Shown here: positions 32,674-41,627 of the stretch, piece after piece
Numbering within the stretch: the stretch's first letter is position 1
Layout: every line of letters begins with the position of its first letter
Source of the DNA: Nitrospiraceae bacterium
GTDB taxonomy: Bacteria > Nitrospirota > Thermodesulfovibrionia > Thermodesulfovibrionales > UBA6898
Length of the DNA: 41,672 bases
Assembly (NCBI GenBank): GCA_020347665.1
Contig: CP070737.1
Coordinates: 1,643,261 to 1,684,932 of the forward strand
Direction of reading: 5' to 3'
Translations under genes and position numbers: made by a program
Notes under the pieces: generated by a model
The model's input: only the letters and a program-made list of their open reading frames with translations
What the model was told of the DNA's origin: nothing
Database searches by the model: none

Positions 32674-34117
32674 TGTCAGGGAAATACGTTTTGCGTCAAT
32701 ACTTGTCTGGCTCAGCAGAAAAAGAATGACCGGTGTACTTTCTCTTTCAACATCTGATTTCACCAAGAAAGTTTATCTGAGTCAGGGTGACGCAGTATTC
32801 GCGACTTCTACATACACAGACGACCGCCTCGGAATAGTACTCCTTAAGGCCGGAAAGATATCTGTTGAGCAATATGATGAATCTACTGAGATCTTAAAAA
32901 AGTCCGGGAAAAGACAGGGTATGATACTTGTAGAACTCGGATATCTAACCGCAAAAGACGTTTTTTGGGGGGTAAAATTTCAGGTGAGGGAAATAATTTA
33001 TAGTATGTTTAATATAGAAGACGGCGAATATGAATTTATCGAAGGAGACCTCCCATCAGAGGAAGTGATTACTCTTAAAATGAGTACTGGGAACCTCATC
33101 TATGAGGGCGTCAAGAGAATAGATAGCTGGACAAAGATCAAGAATGAAATGCCTGATATGGATTCTGTACTGAAATTAAGTGATGATCCCCTCAGCCTTT
33201 TTCAGAATATTGAATTTGAACAGCAGGACAAAAAGATTCTTTCTCTTATCAACGGAAAACTTACCATTAAAGAAGTAATTGAAAACTCCTGGGTCAGCTC
33301 CTTTGAAGCATTAAAGATTATTTATATGTTCTGGTCATTGGATATTGTAGAACTCTCTTCATCAATCACTCCGCTTGTTCCTGAAGACACTGTGCAGCAG
33401 GAATCGGCTTATGAAACAATAATGCTTGATGACGTGCTGAACCCGTTCTCAGTTGAGGATGAAAAACATCAAAAACGGGTTGAATCTCTGTATGAAAGAC
33501 TCGATCATATCGGCCCTGATGAACTGCTCGAAATTACGGACACGTCTGACAACGAGTTCGTGAAAAAACAGTATTACCAGCTTTCAAAGGAATTTCATCC
33601 AGACAAATATTTCTCTTTTGAAGATCCTGCCATAAAACCAAAGCTTGCAGCAATATTTGATGCTATTAACGAGGCATATTTTCAGTTGAAAAACGAAAGG
33701 GATCGTGCAGAATATTTCAAAAATCGCGGCAAGGGAGTTTCAAAAACTGTGTCAAACGAATCTGATATGGCAAAAGACCAGTTTCAGAAAGGGATTGCTG
33801 CATTTAAGAAGGGAACCCTGTGGAAAGCAGTTGAACATTTTAAAATCGCCGCTGAAATGATGCCCCAAAAAGCATTATATTGGGATAATCTCGCTGCTGC
33901 TTATGCGAGAATTCCTCATCAGCTCAGGCAAGCTGAAAATGCCTTGCTCACTGCCATAAAACTGGAGCCATTTAATGCAGATTATTATGCGAATTTAGGT
34001 ATTATATACATGAAAGCCGGACTTAAGAAGAGGGCTTACGGCAATTTCAAACAGGCGTTACTTATCGACTCCACAAATACCAAAGCTCAAACAGGCCTTC
34101 AACAAACAAAAGAATAA
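32651..34117 (+). CDS. DUF4388 (PATAN)-J-domain-TPR protein
   Basis: A 488-aa cytoplasmic protein with three parts. Residues 1-160 are DUF4388/[46 protein letters not shown] and LVELGYLTAKDV. Residues about 283-357 are a J domain with HPD at 316-318 (LSKEFHPDKY). Residues about 373-480 are tetratricopeptide repeats (DQFQKGIAAFKKGTLWKAVEH; ALLTAIKLEPFNADYYANLG). PATAN domains occur in signalling proteins linked to gliding, twitching and response regulators; J plus TPR would recruit DnaK and clients. The combination is seen in Deltaproteobacteria and Nitrospirota but I know of no functional study. A frameshifted relative is at 38046-39195. It closes the mtnA operon. Confidence 0.85.
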   Translation: MEIPIKGNVREIRFASILVWLSRKRMTGVLSLSTSDFTKKVYLSQGDAVFATSTYTDDRLGIVLLKAGKISVEQYDESTEILKKSGKRQGMILVELGYLTAKDVFWGVKFQVREIIYSMFNIEDGEYEFIEGDLPSEEVITLKMSTGNLIYEGVKRIDSWTKIKNEMPDMDSVLKLSDDPLSLFQNIEFEQQDKKILSLINGKLTIKEVIENSWVSSFEALKIIYMFWSLDIVELSSSITPLVPEDTVQQESAYETIMLDDVLNPFSVEDEKHQKRVESLYERLDHIGPDELLEITDTSDNEFVKKQYYQLSKEFHPDKYFSFEDPAIKPKLAAIFDAINEAYFQLKNERDRAEYFKNRGKGVSKTVSNESDMAKDQFQKGIAAFKKGTLWKAVEHFKIAAEMMPQKALYWDNLAAAYARIPHQLRQAENALLTAIKLEPFNADYYANLGIIYMKAGLKKRAYGNFKQALLIDSTNTKAQTGLQQTKE

Positions 34118-34569
34118 ATCAGATAAGAAATAGTATGCATCGTATTGTTTCGGCATCAGGATTTATACCGCTTCATTTTAATTATATCTTTATCTAATCT
34201 TCAAAATGCACTTCGTCTTTCAATGCGTTTTCGGTGTAATAAAACACTCATGGGTTTTGTCACGTGCCTTTTTCCCCGCCTCCGGGAAAGCTTTGTGCAT
34301 CAATGCTTTTATGCCAATCCCTGCCACCTTCTCAAAAAAATAGTGATAAACCGATGTAAGACGTTAATTTCATTTGTTTTGTTTCCTGCTTAAAAAAAGG
34401 GCAAAAGGGAAAGAATGATGGTATGCCAGCAATCCAAGGACTTCCCGGTCATCTTATCAACACTTTCTTAACACGGGCTGTTCATGATTTGATTTCCGAA
34501 CCACGGCACAGTTCTGTATCAATGAACGTTTTGGTAAACAATACTGTGCAGTTCTGATAGAATATTGTT
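34118..34569. other. intergenic region without recognisable gene
   Basis: An 82-codon open frame (34145-34393) has improbable composition and no ribosome site, so I do not call it. Near 34505-34555 the sequence GCACAGTTCTG is partly repeated as GTGCAGTTCTG, and the GCACAG/CTGTGC pair can form a loose stem just before the zinc-ribbon gene. No terminator with a T-run follows the upstream operon. Confidence 0.4.
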
Positions 34570-34845
34570 ATGGCAAGGAAAACTCCGCAATCATTCGATT
34601 CTGATCATTGTCCCTATTGCGGTCAGAATATACTCACGGGAGCGATGCGGTGTGTATCATGCGGGAAAATGCTTAAAACACCAGAAGAACAAAAGGCCGC
34701 TATAGATCATGTAATAGCATCTCGTAAGAAGTTTAGAATTGCCAGTGTCATAAGGATAATGGTTTTCCTGATTATTATTGGTGTCGCATATTATTTTTTT
34801 GCAGGGCAATTGTCTGCTGTCATCAAAAAACTTTTGGGCTCGTGA
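34570..34845 (+). CDS. zinc-ribbon small membrane protein
   Basis: A 91-aa protein. Residues 14-34 hold a zinc ribbon with two knuckles, CPYCGQ and CVSCGK. A basic linker follows and then one membrane helix (about 63-81, IRIMVFLIIIGVAYYFFAG). The zinc part would be cytoplasmic. Such ribbon-plus-helix proteins are common and have no assigned role. No clear Shine-Dalgarno precedes the ATG. It is alone on the plus strand, convergent with the PilZ gene. Confidence 0.72.
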   Translation: MARKTPQSFDSDHCPYCGQNILTGAMRCVSCGKMLKTPEEQKAAIDHVIASRKKFRIASVIRIMVFLIIIGVAYYFFAGQLSAVIKKLLGS

Positions 34846-35038
34846 CACGGGGGTTTTCATAATTCTTTTTTATTGCCTGTGCCCCTATCTTATGCAGTGG
34901 TAACTGGAATATTATTTCACAATAAACCGTAAATCGTTTTTCCGGGAGAATCTCCAGGAAAACAGTACCACTGGTGATCCCCATGGTTTATTCAGGATAA
35001 TCAAGGTGGGTGTAAACAGCTACAAATGCATAACCGCT

Positions 35039-35704
35039 TTAACTCTTGCCGTAGATAAAACTTAAAAGATCCTTTTTCGTCTTTGCTGACATATTATTAA
35101 ACTTTATACCATAGCAGAATGTCGTGTCTGACTTTGTCGGGAAGCTTCTTACTATGTTGCCTTCTATGCTGATCCTGTTTCTATTCTTTGGATTTACAAA
35201 GTTCACGTTGAGTACAGCTCCTGTCTTAAATTGGTCTGTTGACTCAAATGCCATGCCAGACTCGCTAAAATCAATTGATAACGCAGAATGTTTCATACTA
35301 CTGCTCGTATCTATCGTTACGATGATCCTGAATTTCCGGCGAAACGGAATACTCATTAAGCTTGCAGCGGTTGACAAAAATTCGATTTTTTCAGCAGGAA
35401 GTATTACGAGTGGATGATGTGTCACTGCAGATATTTTCGGCAAATGTTCCTCCATCTCCGGAGAAATAACATAGATTCTCGGAGCTTTCGAGGTAAATAT
35501 ACTTTTATTAAGAGCATCAATATCATTTAGAAAATGTGTAAGCGGTGTTTGACTCAATAAAACAACCAGATCAGGCGTAGATTCTACACGTAACGCTTCA
35601 ATGACTGATCCAAAAAGCTTATATTCAGCATTGATATCAGCAATGAACTGCCTGACCGTGCTCAGTTTTTCCGGTACAGTTTCTATGAGAAATATCTGTT
35701 TCAT
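35039..35704 (-). CDS. PilZ domain protein with degenerate receiver-like N-terminus
   Basis: A 221-aa protein. Residues 1-115 have an alternating strand-helix pattern like a receiver domain (FLIETVPEKLSTVRQFI; LVVLLSQ; IYVISPE; LVILPAEKIEFL) but without the usual phosphorylated Asp context, so it is probably a pseudo-receiver. Residues about 120-217 are PilZ: RRKFRIIVTI supplies the Arg motif and DFSESGMAFES the (D/N)xSxxG motif needed to bind c-di-GMP. Likely output: control of motility or surface behaviour. The gene is transcribed alone. Confidence 0.85.
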   Translation of the reverse strand: MKQIFLIETVPEKLSTVRQFIADINAEYKLFGSVIEALRVESTPDLVVLLSQTPLTHFLNDIDALNKSIFTSKAPRIYVISPEMEEHLPKISAVTHHPLVILPAEKIEFLSTAASLMSIPFRRKFRIIVTIDTSSSMKHSALSIDFSESGMAFESTDQFKTGAVLNVNFVNPKNRNRISIEGNIVRSFPTKSDTTFCYGIKFNNMSAKTKKDLLSFIYGKS

Positions 35705-36270
35705 GTAAGAATATGGTACTAGATTTTACTTTATATTGCATCTTTTTAGGCACATTATCACAACGTTAAGAAACAGGCTGGAACAGACATTCCTAAACGC
35801 ATGTGCGAATCCTTATGTCCGCAATAGTTTAAGGGAGCTGGGAGAGAGAGCTATCCAGCTCATAGTGATGGTACTTCTCATACGGCAACAGTTTTATTTC
35901 ACAGAGATGAATGCTGAAGGAGGAGGCACAGCAGATTTTATACAATACCATTGTTTCATGTTCTTAAAAAAAGGCGATATGCGATCCTGGAAAGAGTGTT
36001 AATCCCTAATATCACAGGTGCGAAAGAGCAGGTTTTCGTGTCTGTTAAGATTTTATCTGTATAATGTCAATAGTCACGTCCGCCTCAGGCGTGGCCTGCC
36101 AGCAGGAGGGCCTGACCCTCTGTCAATCTTCATGTCTCAGACAACCGGTTATTACTTCATTATCAAATATTCCCATTGTTCAATCCTCTTTTTTCAGATA
36201 ATTCCCATCACTGTGCCCCTTGCTCTGATTGTTGGCACACTGTCTAAAGATATTATCTCAGATTCGTATG
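35705..36270. other. intergenic region with an unconvincing 88-codon ORF and a GC-rich double hairpin
   Basis: An open frame at 35736-36002 (plus strand) could encode an 88-aa basic protein (HIITTLRNRLEQTFLNAC start), but it starts without a ribosome site and matches nothing I know; a gene remnant is possible. A GC-rich hairpin pair lies at 36081-36106. The rest shows nothing. Confidence 0.35.
36081..36106. repeat. GC-rich double palindrome
   Basis: CGCCTCAGGCG (36081-36091) and CCTGCCAGCAGG (36095-36106) are two perfect short hairpins only three bases apart, in otherwise AT-rich intergenic DNA. This resembles REP-type palindromic elements, but I see only one copy in this window. No T-run follows on either strand. 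Confidence 0.45.
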
Positions 36271-36870
36271 TTATCTCCTAAAGAACTTCCCCATTAAACC
36301 AATGCCATGCTTGGCCAGATCGCTCATATCAACATCACCGTCCCGGTCTGCGTCAAGCAATTTACCCAGTAGACCCATGGTCTGCGGCTCGCTCTGTTCC
36401 ATGTCATTCCGTTCCTGTCCAAGATATCCGGCAAGCGAACGTGGATCCATCTGTTTCTCTCGCGCCGTCTTCCCAAGCGCTCCCATTACAATAGGCGCGA
36501 GCATGCCCATAAGTTTGCTGATCGATCCCGCATTAAGACCGCTTGATTTGCTCAGTCCTGTTTCTACCACCGGCCTTCGGGCACCGAGAACATGACGGAG
36601 GATGCCATCCCCGGGACCGCTGTCAGCGCTATCAAGAAATCCGGAAAGACTATCCAAGATACTGCCATCATGGTCTTTTGAAAGTGCGCCTGACAGAGCA
36701 TTGGCCCCTTCATCCGTGGACGCATTGCGTGAAAGGGCATTGATCAAAAGCGGCAGCGCAGCAGAAACCGCGTTCCCGGTAGATTTTTCATCAGCACCGA
36801 TCTGCCCCCCCATTTTCTTTAGGGTATCACCCCCAAGTTGCTGACTCAGTATTTCCAGTAACGAAGACAT
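36271..36870 (-). CDS. DUF937 (YidB-like) protein with EF-hand-like loop
   Basis: A 199-aa soluble protein. It begins MSSLLEILSQQLGGDTLKKMGGQIGA (in two parts) and continues through NALSRNASTDEGANALSGAL, typical DUF937 repeats rich in Gly, Ala and Ser. Near the C-terminus, DADRDGDVDMSD (about 173-184) is a good dockerin/EF-hand calcium loop that is often found at the end of DUF937 proteins. I start at the ATG at 36870 because AAAGGAGA lies just upstream; the frame is open to 36933 without such a site. Function unknown. Confidence 0.85.
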   Translation of the reverse strand: MSSLLEILSQQLGGDTLKKMGGQIGADEKSTGNAVSAALPLLINALSRNASTDEGANALSGALSKDHDGSILDSLSGFLDSADSGPGDGILRHVLGARRPVVETGLSKSSGLNAGSISKLMGMLAPIVMGALGKTAREKQMDPRSLAGYLGQERNDMEQSEPQTMGLLGKLLDADRDGDVDMSDLAKHGIGLMGKFFRR

Positions 36871-36904
36871 ACGTATCTCCTTTATTGCCAGAATAATATT
36901 CCTA

Positions 36905-36923
36905 AAAGACCTGAACGGTCTTT
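36905..36923. repeat. inverted repeat upstream of the DUF937 gene
   Basis: AAAGACC (36905-36911) and GGTCTTT (36917-36923) are perfect seven-base arms around TGAAC, 35 bases before the DUF937 start on the minus strand. It could be an operator or the end of the dodecin transcript. Confidence 0.4.
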
Positions 36924-37012
36924 CCCGAAGCACGATACCGGTGTTTACAAGACAACCGTGCTTTCTTTCTTTTTACCCCCTGCAATTACCCTCATACAGC
37001 AGACACAGGGAA

Positions 37013-37213
37013 CTATGTGCCAACAACAAATGAGACTTTTACGTTCAGACGATATTTACTGACTTTATTGTTTTCTACAAGTGCCTGAATATCTTCAATA
37101 TAGACACTCTTGATATTGCGTATGGTTTTAGAGGCTTCAGCCAACGCTGATTCAACGGCATCTTCCATGGTACTACCTTCTGCGAGTAATTCAATGACTT
37201 TGACAACTGACAT
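37013..37213 (-). CDS. dodecin
   Basis: This 66-residue protein spans a full dodecin: VKVIELLAEGSTMEDAVESAL, then KTIRNIKSVYIEDIQALVENNKV (in two parts) and the final strand YRLNVKVSFVV. Dodecins assemble into hollow dodecamers that store flavin or, in some groups, coenzyme A. The flavin-stacking Trp of archaeal dodecin is not present in the strand; the bacterial type often has another aromatic residue there (Tyr in SVYIED). It has its own sigma-70-type promoter (37252-37280). Confidence 0.93.
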   Translation of the reverse strand: MSVVKVIELLAEGSTMEDAVESALAEASKTIRNIKSVYIEDIQALVENNKVSKYRLNVKVSFVVGT

Positions 37214-37251
37214 GTGTACCCCCTTGGCATGATTATTAACGGAATAATTAC

Positions 37252-37280
37252 ATTATATCACCCGTAAAAACTGCCATCAA
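37252..37280 (-). promoter_or_regulatory. strong sigma-70-type promoter for dodecin
   Basis: On the minus strand TTGATG (37280-37275) and a perfect TATAAT (37257-37252) are separated by 17 bases, and transcription would start near 37245, about 30 bases before the dodecin ATG. The box just touches the end of the upstream cytochrome gene. Confidence 0.6.
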
Positions 37281-37283
37281 TTC

Positions 37284-37586
37284 CTATTTGATATCTTCTT
37301 TCAGTCCGATTTCTTTGCCGACCTGTTTCAATAATTTCTTGTTGTGTTTCAGTATGTTCATGCATGATGGCGAAATTTCACACGCTTTCAAGAGCTGTTC
37401 TATTGTTTCGTACTTCGCTATTAATTGCTCTTTACTCATAACTGTCCTGCTCTTGAAAGTGGTTTTTCCGTCGTGGCAGCTCTCACAGTGTCTTTTCCAC
37501 AGACTGATCCGTTCAGGGTGACATCCGACCATCAATACAGCTGTTGCAGTAAAAAGCCCTGTCATTATCAAATATTTAGTGTGCAT
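37284..37586 (-). CDS. monoheme cytochrome-like lipoprotein
   Basis: A 100-aa protein with a lipoprotein signal (hydrophobic 5-20, lipobox MVGC with Cys 22) and one heme site CESCH (about 34-38). The C-terminal part is helical, Lys-rich and contains CEISPSC, a Cys pair that could form a disulfide. No distal Met is obvious (SCMNIL is one candidate). GGGGGC precedes the ATG. It is probably an envelope electron carrier; no partner is nearby. Confidence 0.8.
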   Translation of the reverse strand: MHTKYLIMTGLFTATAVLMVGCHPERISLWKRHCESCHDGKTTFKSRTVMSKEQLIAKYETIEQLLKACEISPSCMNILKHNKKLLKQVGKEIGLKEDIK

Positions 37587-38045
37587 ATTGTGCCCCCCTC
37601 CGGAATGCCATGAAAATGGCTTCCTCTCTATACAGTATAGATCATTTTATCGGTCTTGATAACCATGAAAACGATTTTTCCATAAAGGTCAAGGCGCTAT
37701 CACGCAAATCATGAATGATGCTATAAGGCAGGTTACTAAATAACAAAAGAAGAGCATTTTTTATTGGAAAACAGGCATCTTCTATGCAACACTAAGGCAA
37801 AATCATATCGTGAAGCATACGTAAGAATTCAGCGTATTACTGTATGAATATTGATCTTTATCTCAGATAATTTAGAAGATATTCCGATGAAATCGACTGT
37901 ACTGTCTATGTAGCTGACAAGCGTTTCAGGCCAAAATAATCGACTACTCGTTCAATGGTCTTGGCATTCTCATACATAGCTCGCCGGCACTAAAGCCCGG
38001 CTCTGTTCTACGCCTGGACAGTGACAAGCTGGATATTCGCAAGAA
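37587..38045. other. intergenic region without recognisable gene
   Basis: About 460 bases with no open frame worth calling. A small perfect dyad CTATACAGTATAG (37626-37638) lies just upstream of the monoheme gene. I see nothing else. It lies between the divergent monoheme lipoprotein and the DUF4388 pseudogene. Confidence 0.4.
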
Positions 38046-39195
38046 ATGCAGGATCATATGGACAAGAAAGAATCTTCACTTCGTGCTGGCCTCTTAAAAA
38101 AGAGTCCTCTGACCGGTTTTTTTGAGCGTTACAGGCTTTCGGATATCTTGATCGGCCTTCAAAGAACCTTGAAAACCGGAATCATTACGGTAAAAGAAAG
38201 AGATACCATCAAGAAGGTCTATATTAAGAATGGTAATACTGTGTTTGTGACATCAAATCAGGACTCCGAAAGACTTGGAGATATTCTTCTCAGAAAAAGA
38301 AAAATTACCAAGGTTCAATATAGACGAGCTGCCGACCTTAAAGCAAAGACCGCTAAGCGGTACGCCGTCATACTTGTAGATCTGGGGATTCTCAAGCCAT
38401 CTGAACTCAAATTTGCAGTGGAAGTATAGACCAAAAGGATATTAGGAAGTCTGTTAACCTTGCAAAAAAAATAGATACATTATATGGAACATATCAGCAC
38501 ATGAACTATTATGAAGTCCTGGGACTGAAAATTCCCTCGCCGGATGATATAAAGAAGGCATACTATAAAGCAGTCAAAGAATTTCATCCTGATATTCATG
38601 TAGAACTTCCCGAAGAAATGAAATCTAAACTCCTTGAAATCTATACATATATAACAAATGCCTATCTTTCCCTGATAGATCCTGAACAAAGAAGGGCATA
38701 TGATAAATGTATTCATTCCGCTACATTCCCTCCAAGAAGATCAATGGGTCAAGAAACTGAATATCCCATCTTTGAAAAAGATATATCGTCGAGAGTCTAT
38801 CACAGATGTCTTCATCTGAATCAGTCACGAGTTGCAGAGTACTATGAACTGGCAGTTTCAAAATATAACGAAGGAAAAGATGAGTTCAGGAAGAAGAATT
38901 ATAAGGATGCAGCACATCTTTGCGCGATGGCCATATACTTTGATAGATCAGTTGCAGGGTTTCATTATTATGGTTGTCCCTTGCAGAGATCGAAAAACTG
39001 CGCGATGCTGTCAAGGCATTGAATAGAGCGCTTGATCTCAAGCCCCACGATACTGATATATTGGCAAAGCTCGGGCACGTTTACCTGAAACTGAAATTTC
39101 CTTTGCGGGCAAAGGGTTATTTTGAGAAGGCGATCAAGCGCAGTCCTGGACACAAAAAGACAAAAGAAGGGCTTGAGATACTGAAGAATGTCTGA
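38046..39195 (+). pseudogene. frameshifted DUF4388-J-domain-TPR gene, paralogue of 32651-34117
   Basis: Three overlapping or adjacent frames together make one protein like the gene at 32651-34117. 38046-38429 encodes DUF4388 (DILIGLQRTLKTGIITV, ILVDLGILKPSELKF) and hits TAG. From about 38426 another frame continues (KKIDTLYGTYQHMNYYEVLGL) with a J domain (KEFHPDIH) to 38971. From there the third frame (LAEIEKLRDAVKALNRAL) finishes the TPR part to 39195. Both joins need a one-base loss. Compared with the intact copy, about 165 residues between DUF4388 and the J domain are missing. The copy is most likely decayed; two sequencing indels are the alternative. Without the indels it would be a complete shorter protein. 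Confidence 0.8.
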
Positions 39196-39394
39196 AACGG
39201 TCTGCTTCCTGTTTACAATCTCTCGAACTGGACACCGATAAGACTCGTCTCGTCATTCCATGGTGTGTTATGGGTTTTGCTGCCAGACCTGATTTATCGA
39301 CGCTGTATTATCTGCTGATACTGTTTCCGGTAAAGAATCGTGTTTATGCTATGAGATTACATATCACGTAACACGAGCCAGCGAAAAAAGCAGT

Positions 39395-40090
39395 CTATCC
39401 CAGTTCACGTACGTCACTAAATCTTTTCATATCATCAATGAAATTTCTCAGCTGTGTGGTATTGTCTTTCGAAAGATCAAGCAGTTCTATTCCGATATCA
39501 TATGATATCTCTTTTTTTTCGGGAGTTTTTTTACAGCTGGCTATTCTTCCTTTACACTGAATAGGGTTTTTATCTTCAGGCAGAGTTAGTGATATTGAAA
39601 ACGTTGTGTTTAATGGAAGTTCCTGAAGCGTTTCTATCAGTATACCGTTCATACTAATTGTCTTGACAGAATGTATTTGCACAAGATTAAGCAATGCCTT
39701 TTCATGCGCTGATATAGTAAAACGAATACCTTTTCGTCTTTCTTCCTGGTATTGCTGGCTCTTCTCAATATTTTCCATCAGTTCCAGAGCATCACGTGAT
39801 AATCCTTCTTTAAAAGCCAACCCTGCTGAATATTCAGGAATAATCGCACCTCGTGAGTTCGTCGTGCTGCCGATCAGTTTAATCCACTTTACGACCCCGG
39901 TAATTGATACAATCCGCCTCTTAAACGGAAACCGTAAGGTATAGCTTCCACCCATATTCAATCTTCTTGTACACATAAGAGCAACTCCACTCCTGCTCAT
40001 ATTGAGAACTTCTACTTCCTTTGCAAGAACGGTCTTGGCTTTGAGATCCATTCCTTCTACTATGATCCTGTTGTGTTTTCTGTTTTCCAT
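39395..40090 (-). CDS. protein with two PilZ domains
   Basis: A 231-aa soluble protein made of two PilZ-type units. The first (1-110) has RKHNRIIVEG and NMSRSGVALM; the second (about 115-225) has EERRKGIRFTIS and TISMNGILIE. Each carries the (D/N)xSxxG-like motif, but in the second it reads SMNG, so only the first is likely to bind c-di-GMP strongly. AGGAGG lies before the ATG. It stands alone; the role is presumably c-di-GMP-dependent control of surface motility or exopolysaccharide. Confidence 0.85.
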   Translation of the reverse strand: MENRKHNRIIVEGMDLKAKTVLAKEVEVLNMSRSGVALMCTRRLNMGGSYTLRFPFKRRIVSITGVVKWIKLIGSTTNSRGAIIPEYSAGLAFKEGLSRDALELMENIEKSQQYQEERRKGIRFTISAHEKALLNLVQIHSVKTISMNGILIETLQELPLNTTFSISLTLPEDKNPIQCKGRIASCKKTPEKKEISYDIGIELLDLSKDNTTQLRNFIDDMKRFSDVRELG

Positions 40091-40363
40091 AAACTTTATC
40101 CTCCTGTATCATTCCCAGGATATAGCATTACCTCTTGCAATCTTAACAGATTCATAAAGACTTTTAAATGAAATTTATCTGCTTACCTTACAGAGCTTCC
40201 AGTTCACTGCCAGAAGCAAATCCAGCTTGCCGGATTTGCTCAAACGTTTAGTTTATTATTAACTACCATCAAAGTGACACCGGGATTTTTTAATATTCTT
40301 TTCTCTATGTCAAAAGGGATCTCTAAGCCTTAGTGTGTTTCTTATTGTCCAGACCTATCTTTT

Positions 40364-41425
40364 TTAGCTGTCTGGTGTTTTGTTCAGATAGAGCGTCTGT
40401 GTTGGATAAGCAAATTCAATCCCCCGTTTATCAAATTCTTCCTTTATCCTGAAATTTATTTCCTGTTGTATAGTCATGTATTTATTATAATTATTGCTCA
40501 TCACGTAATAAACAATCTCAAAGATAAGGCTGAAGTCTCCATAGGAAAAAAAATGTGCCCGATCAAATCTGGTATTCTCTATTCCATCGATTATCTTTGT
40601 GATGATTTCTGGTATTTCTTTTAACTGCTGGCTATCAGTGTCATAGGTAACGCCCAGGCTAAACACAACTCGTCTTTTCTGCATCTTTTTATAGTTGCGA
40701 ATGCGTGAGTCAGTAAGATCCGTGTTCGAGAATACAAGCTGCTCTCCTCCCAGGCTGGTAACACGTGTGGTTTTCAATCCAACATGCTCAACGGTTCCCA
40801 TCAGGTCTCCGACAATTATAAAATCGCCGATTTCAAATGGTCGGTCAAAGAAAATTACAAAATAGTTAAAAAGATCTTTTAAGATCGCCTGCAGTGCAAA
40901 TCCTATGACAATACCACTGATGCCCAGGCCAGCGATAAGGGCCGAGATCTTAACGCCAAGATTGTCCAGGAGAATGATAATAGCGACGGTCCATAAAATG
41001 ACCCTTACTGATGTGAGAAGCACTTTCTGCCCCAGTCTCCGGGATGAATCAGTTTCTCTTTTAAACCAATAATTCTCGAATCCATACCTGATCAGGGTCA
41101 GTACCAGGCGTACAACAAGTATCGTCAGGACAACGAGAACGGCAATTTCGATTATTCTGTATACCGTGGGATTTACCGTTAAAGAGCGGACCGACAAATA
41201 AAAAAATCCGACATAACATATTGGCAGAACCTTTTTTTCAATGAGGCTGACGAGTAAATCATCTAGAGTATGTGCTGTCGTCTCTGCCCAGTTTTTCAAA
41301 CGACGCAATATGATGGTTCTAAATATCCGTAAAACAATAATGCCACTAATAAAGATTGTCAGGGCTATGAGATAGGCCCTGAGAGGATTATTAAAGATTA
41401 TACGCTGCAGCAGCTCTTCAGCCAT
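40364..41425 (-). CDS. MscS family mechanosensitive channel
   Basis: A 353-aa inner-membrane protein with four or five membrane helices and the MscS core. The pore helix and following beta domain are seen in SALIAGLGISGIVIGFALQA, ILKDLFNYFVIFFDRPFEIGDFI (split at the helix end) and GTVEHVGLKTTRV. The C-terminal cytoplasmic cage region follows (VVFSLGVTYDTDSQQL). The length and helix number fit a small MscS-like or YnaI/YbdG-type channel that opens under membrane tension. It is transcribed alone. Confidence 0.93.
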   Translation of the reverse strand: MAEELLQRIIFNNPLRAYLIALTIFISGIIVLRIFRTIILRRLKNWAETTAHTLDDLLVSLIEKKVLPICYVGFFYLSVRSLTVNPTVYRIIEIAVLVVLTILVVRLVLTLIRYGFENYWFKRETDSSRRLGQKVLLTSVRVILWTVAIIILLDNLGVKISALIAGLGISGIVIGFALQAILKDLFNYFVIFFDRPFEIGDFIIVGDLMGTVEHVGLKTTRVTSLGGEQLVFSNTDLTDSRIRNYKKMQKRRVVFSLGVTYDTDSQQLKEIPEIITKIIDGIENTRFDRAHFFSYGDFSLIFEIVYYVMSNNYNKYMTIQQEINFRIKEEFDKRGIEFAYPTQTLYLNKTPDS

Positions 41426-41582
41426 GTTCTATGTTCCTTACCCTTTATCGACTCTATTATATCATCCTTTAAGTCTGTCATTTTTTCAAGCCTTCTGAGC
41501 ATTGACAGTATGGAATGAATGAGCACAATATATAAGAACACTGTCTTTGGGGCATCACACATGAATCATCAGAGGCGGCAGC

Positions 41583-41620
41583 ACAGCTCCCTCCCCCTAA
41601 TATTCCGGGGAGGGAGCTGT
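41583..41620 (-). terminator. strong GC-rich hairpin after the edge gene
   Basis: ACAGCTCCCTCCCC (41583-41596) and GGGGAGGGAGCTGT (41607-41620) are perfect 14-base arms around a ten-base loop. It starts eight bases beyond the stop codon at 41628 and so probably ends that minus-strand transcript. No T-run follows on either strand, so it might act partly by blocking exonucleases. Confidence 0.6.
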
Positions 41621-41627
41621 TCCAGTG

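Noticed and set aside
34145-34393. 82-codon plus-strand ORF after the DUF4388 gene
   Set aside because: Composition (many Cys, Phe, Arg and Leu in odd order), no ribosome site and no recognisable domain.
34938-34963. Hairpin TTTTCC-GGAG/CTCC-GGAAAA between the zinc-ribbon and PilZ genes
   Set aside because: T-tract is on the 5' side and A-tract on the 3' side, the reverse of a terminator on either strand; kept only as an observation.
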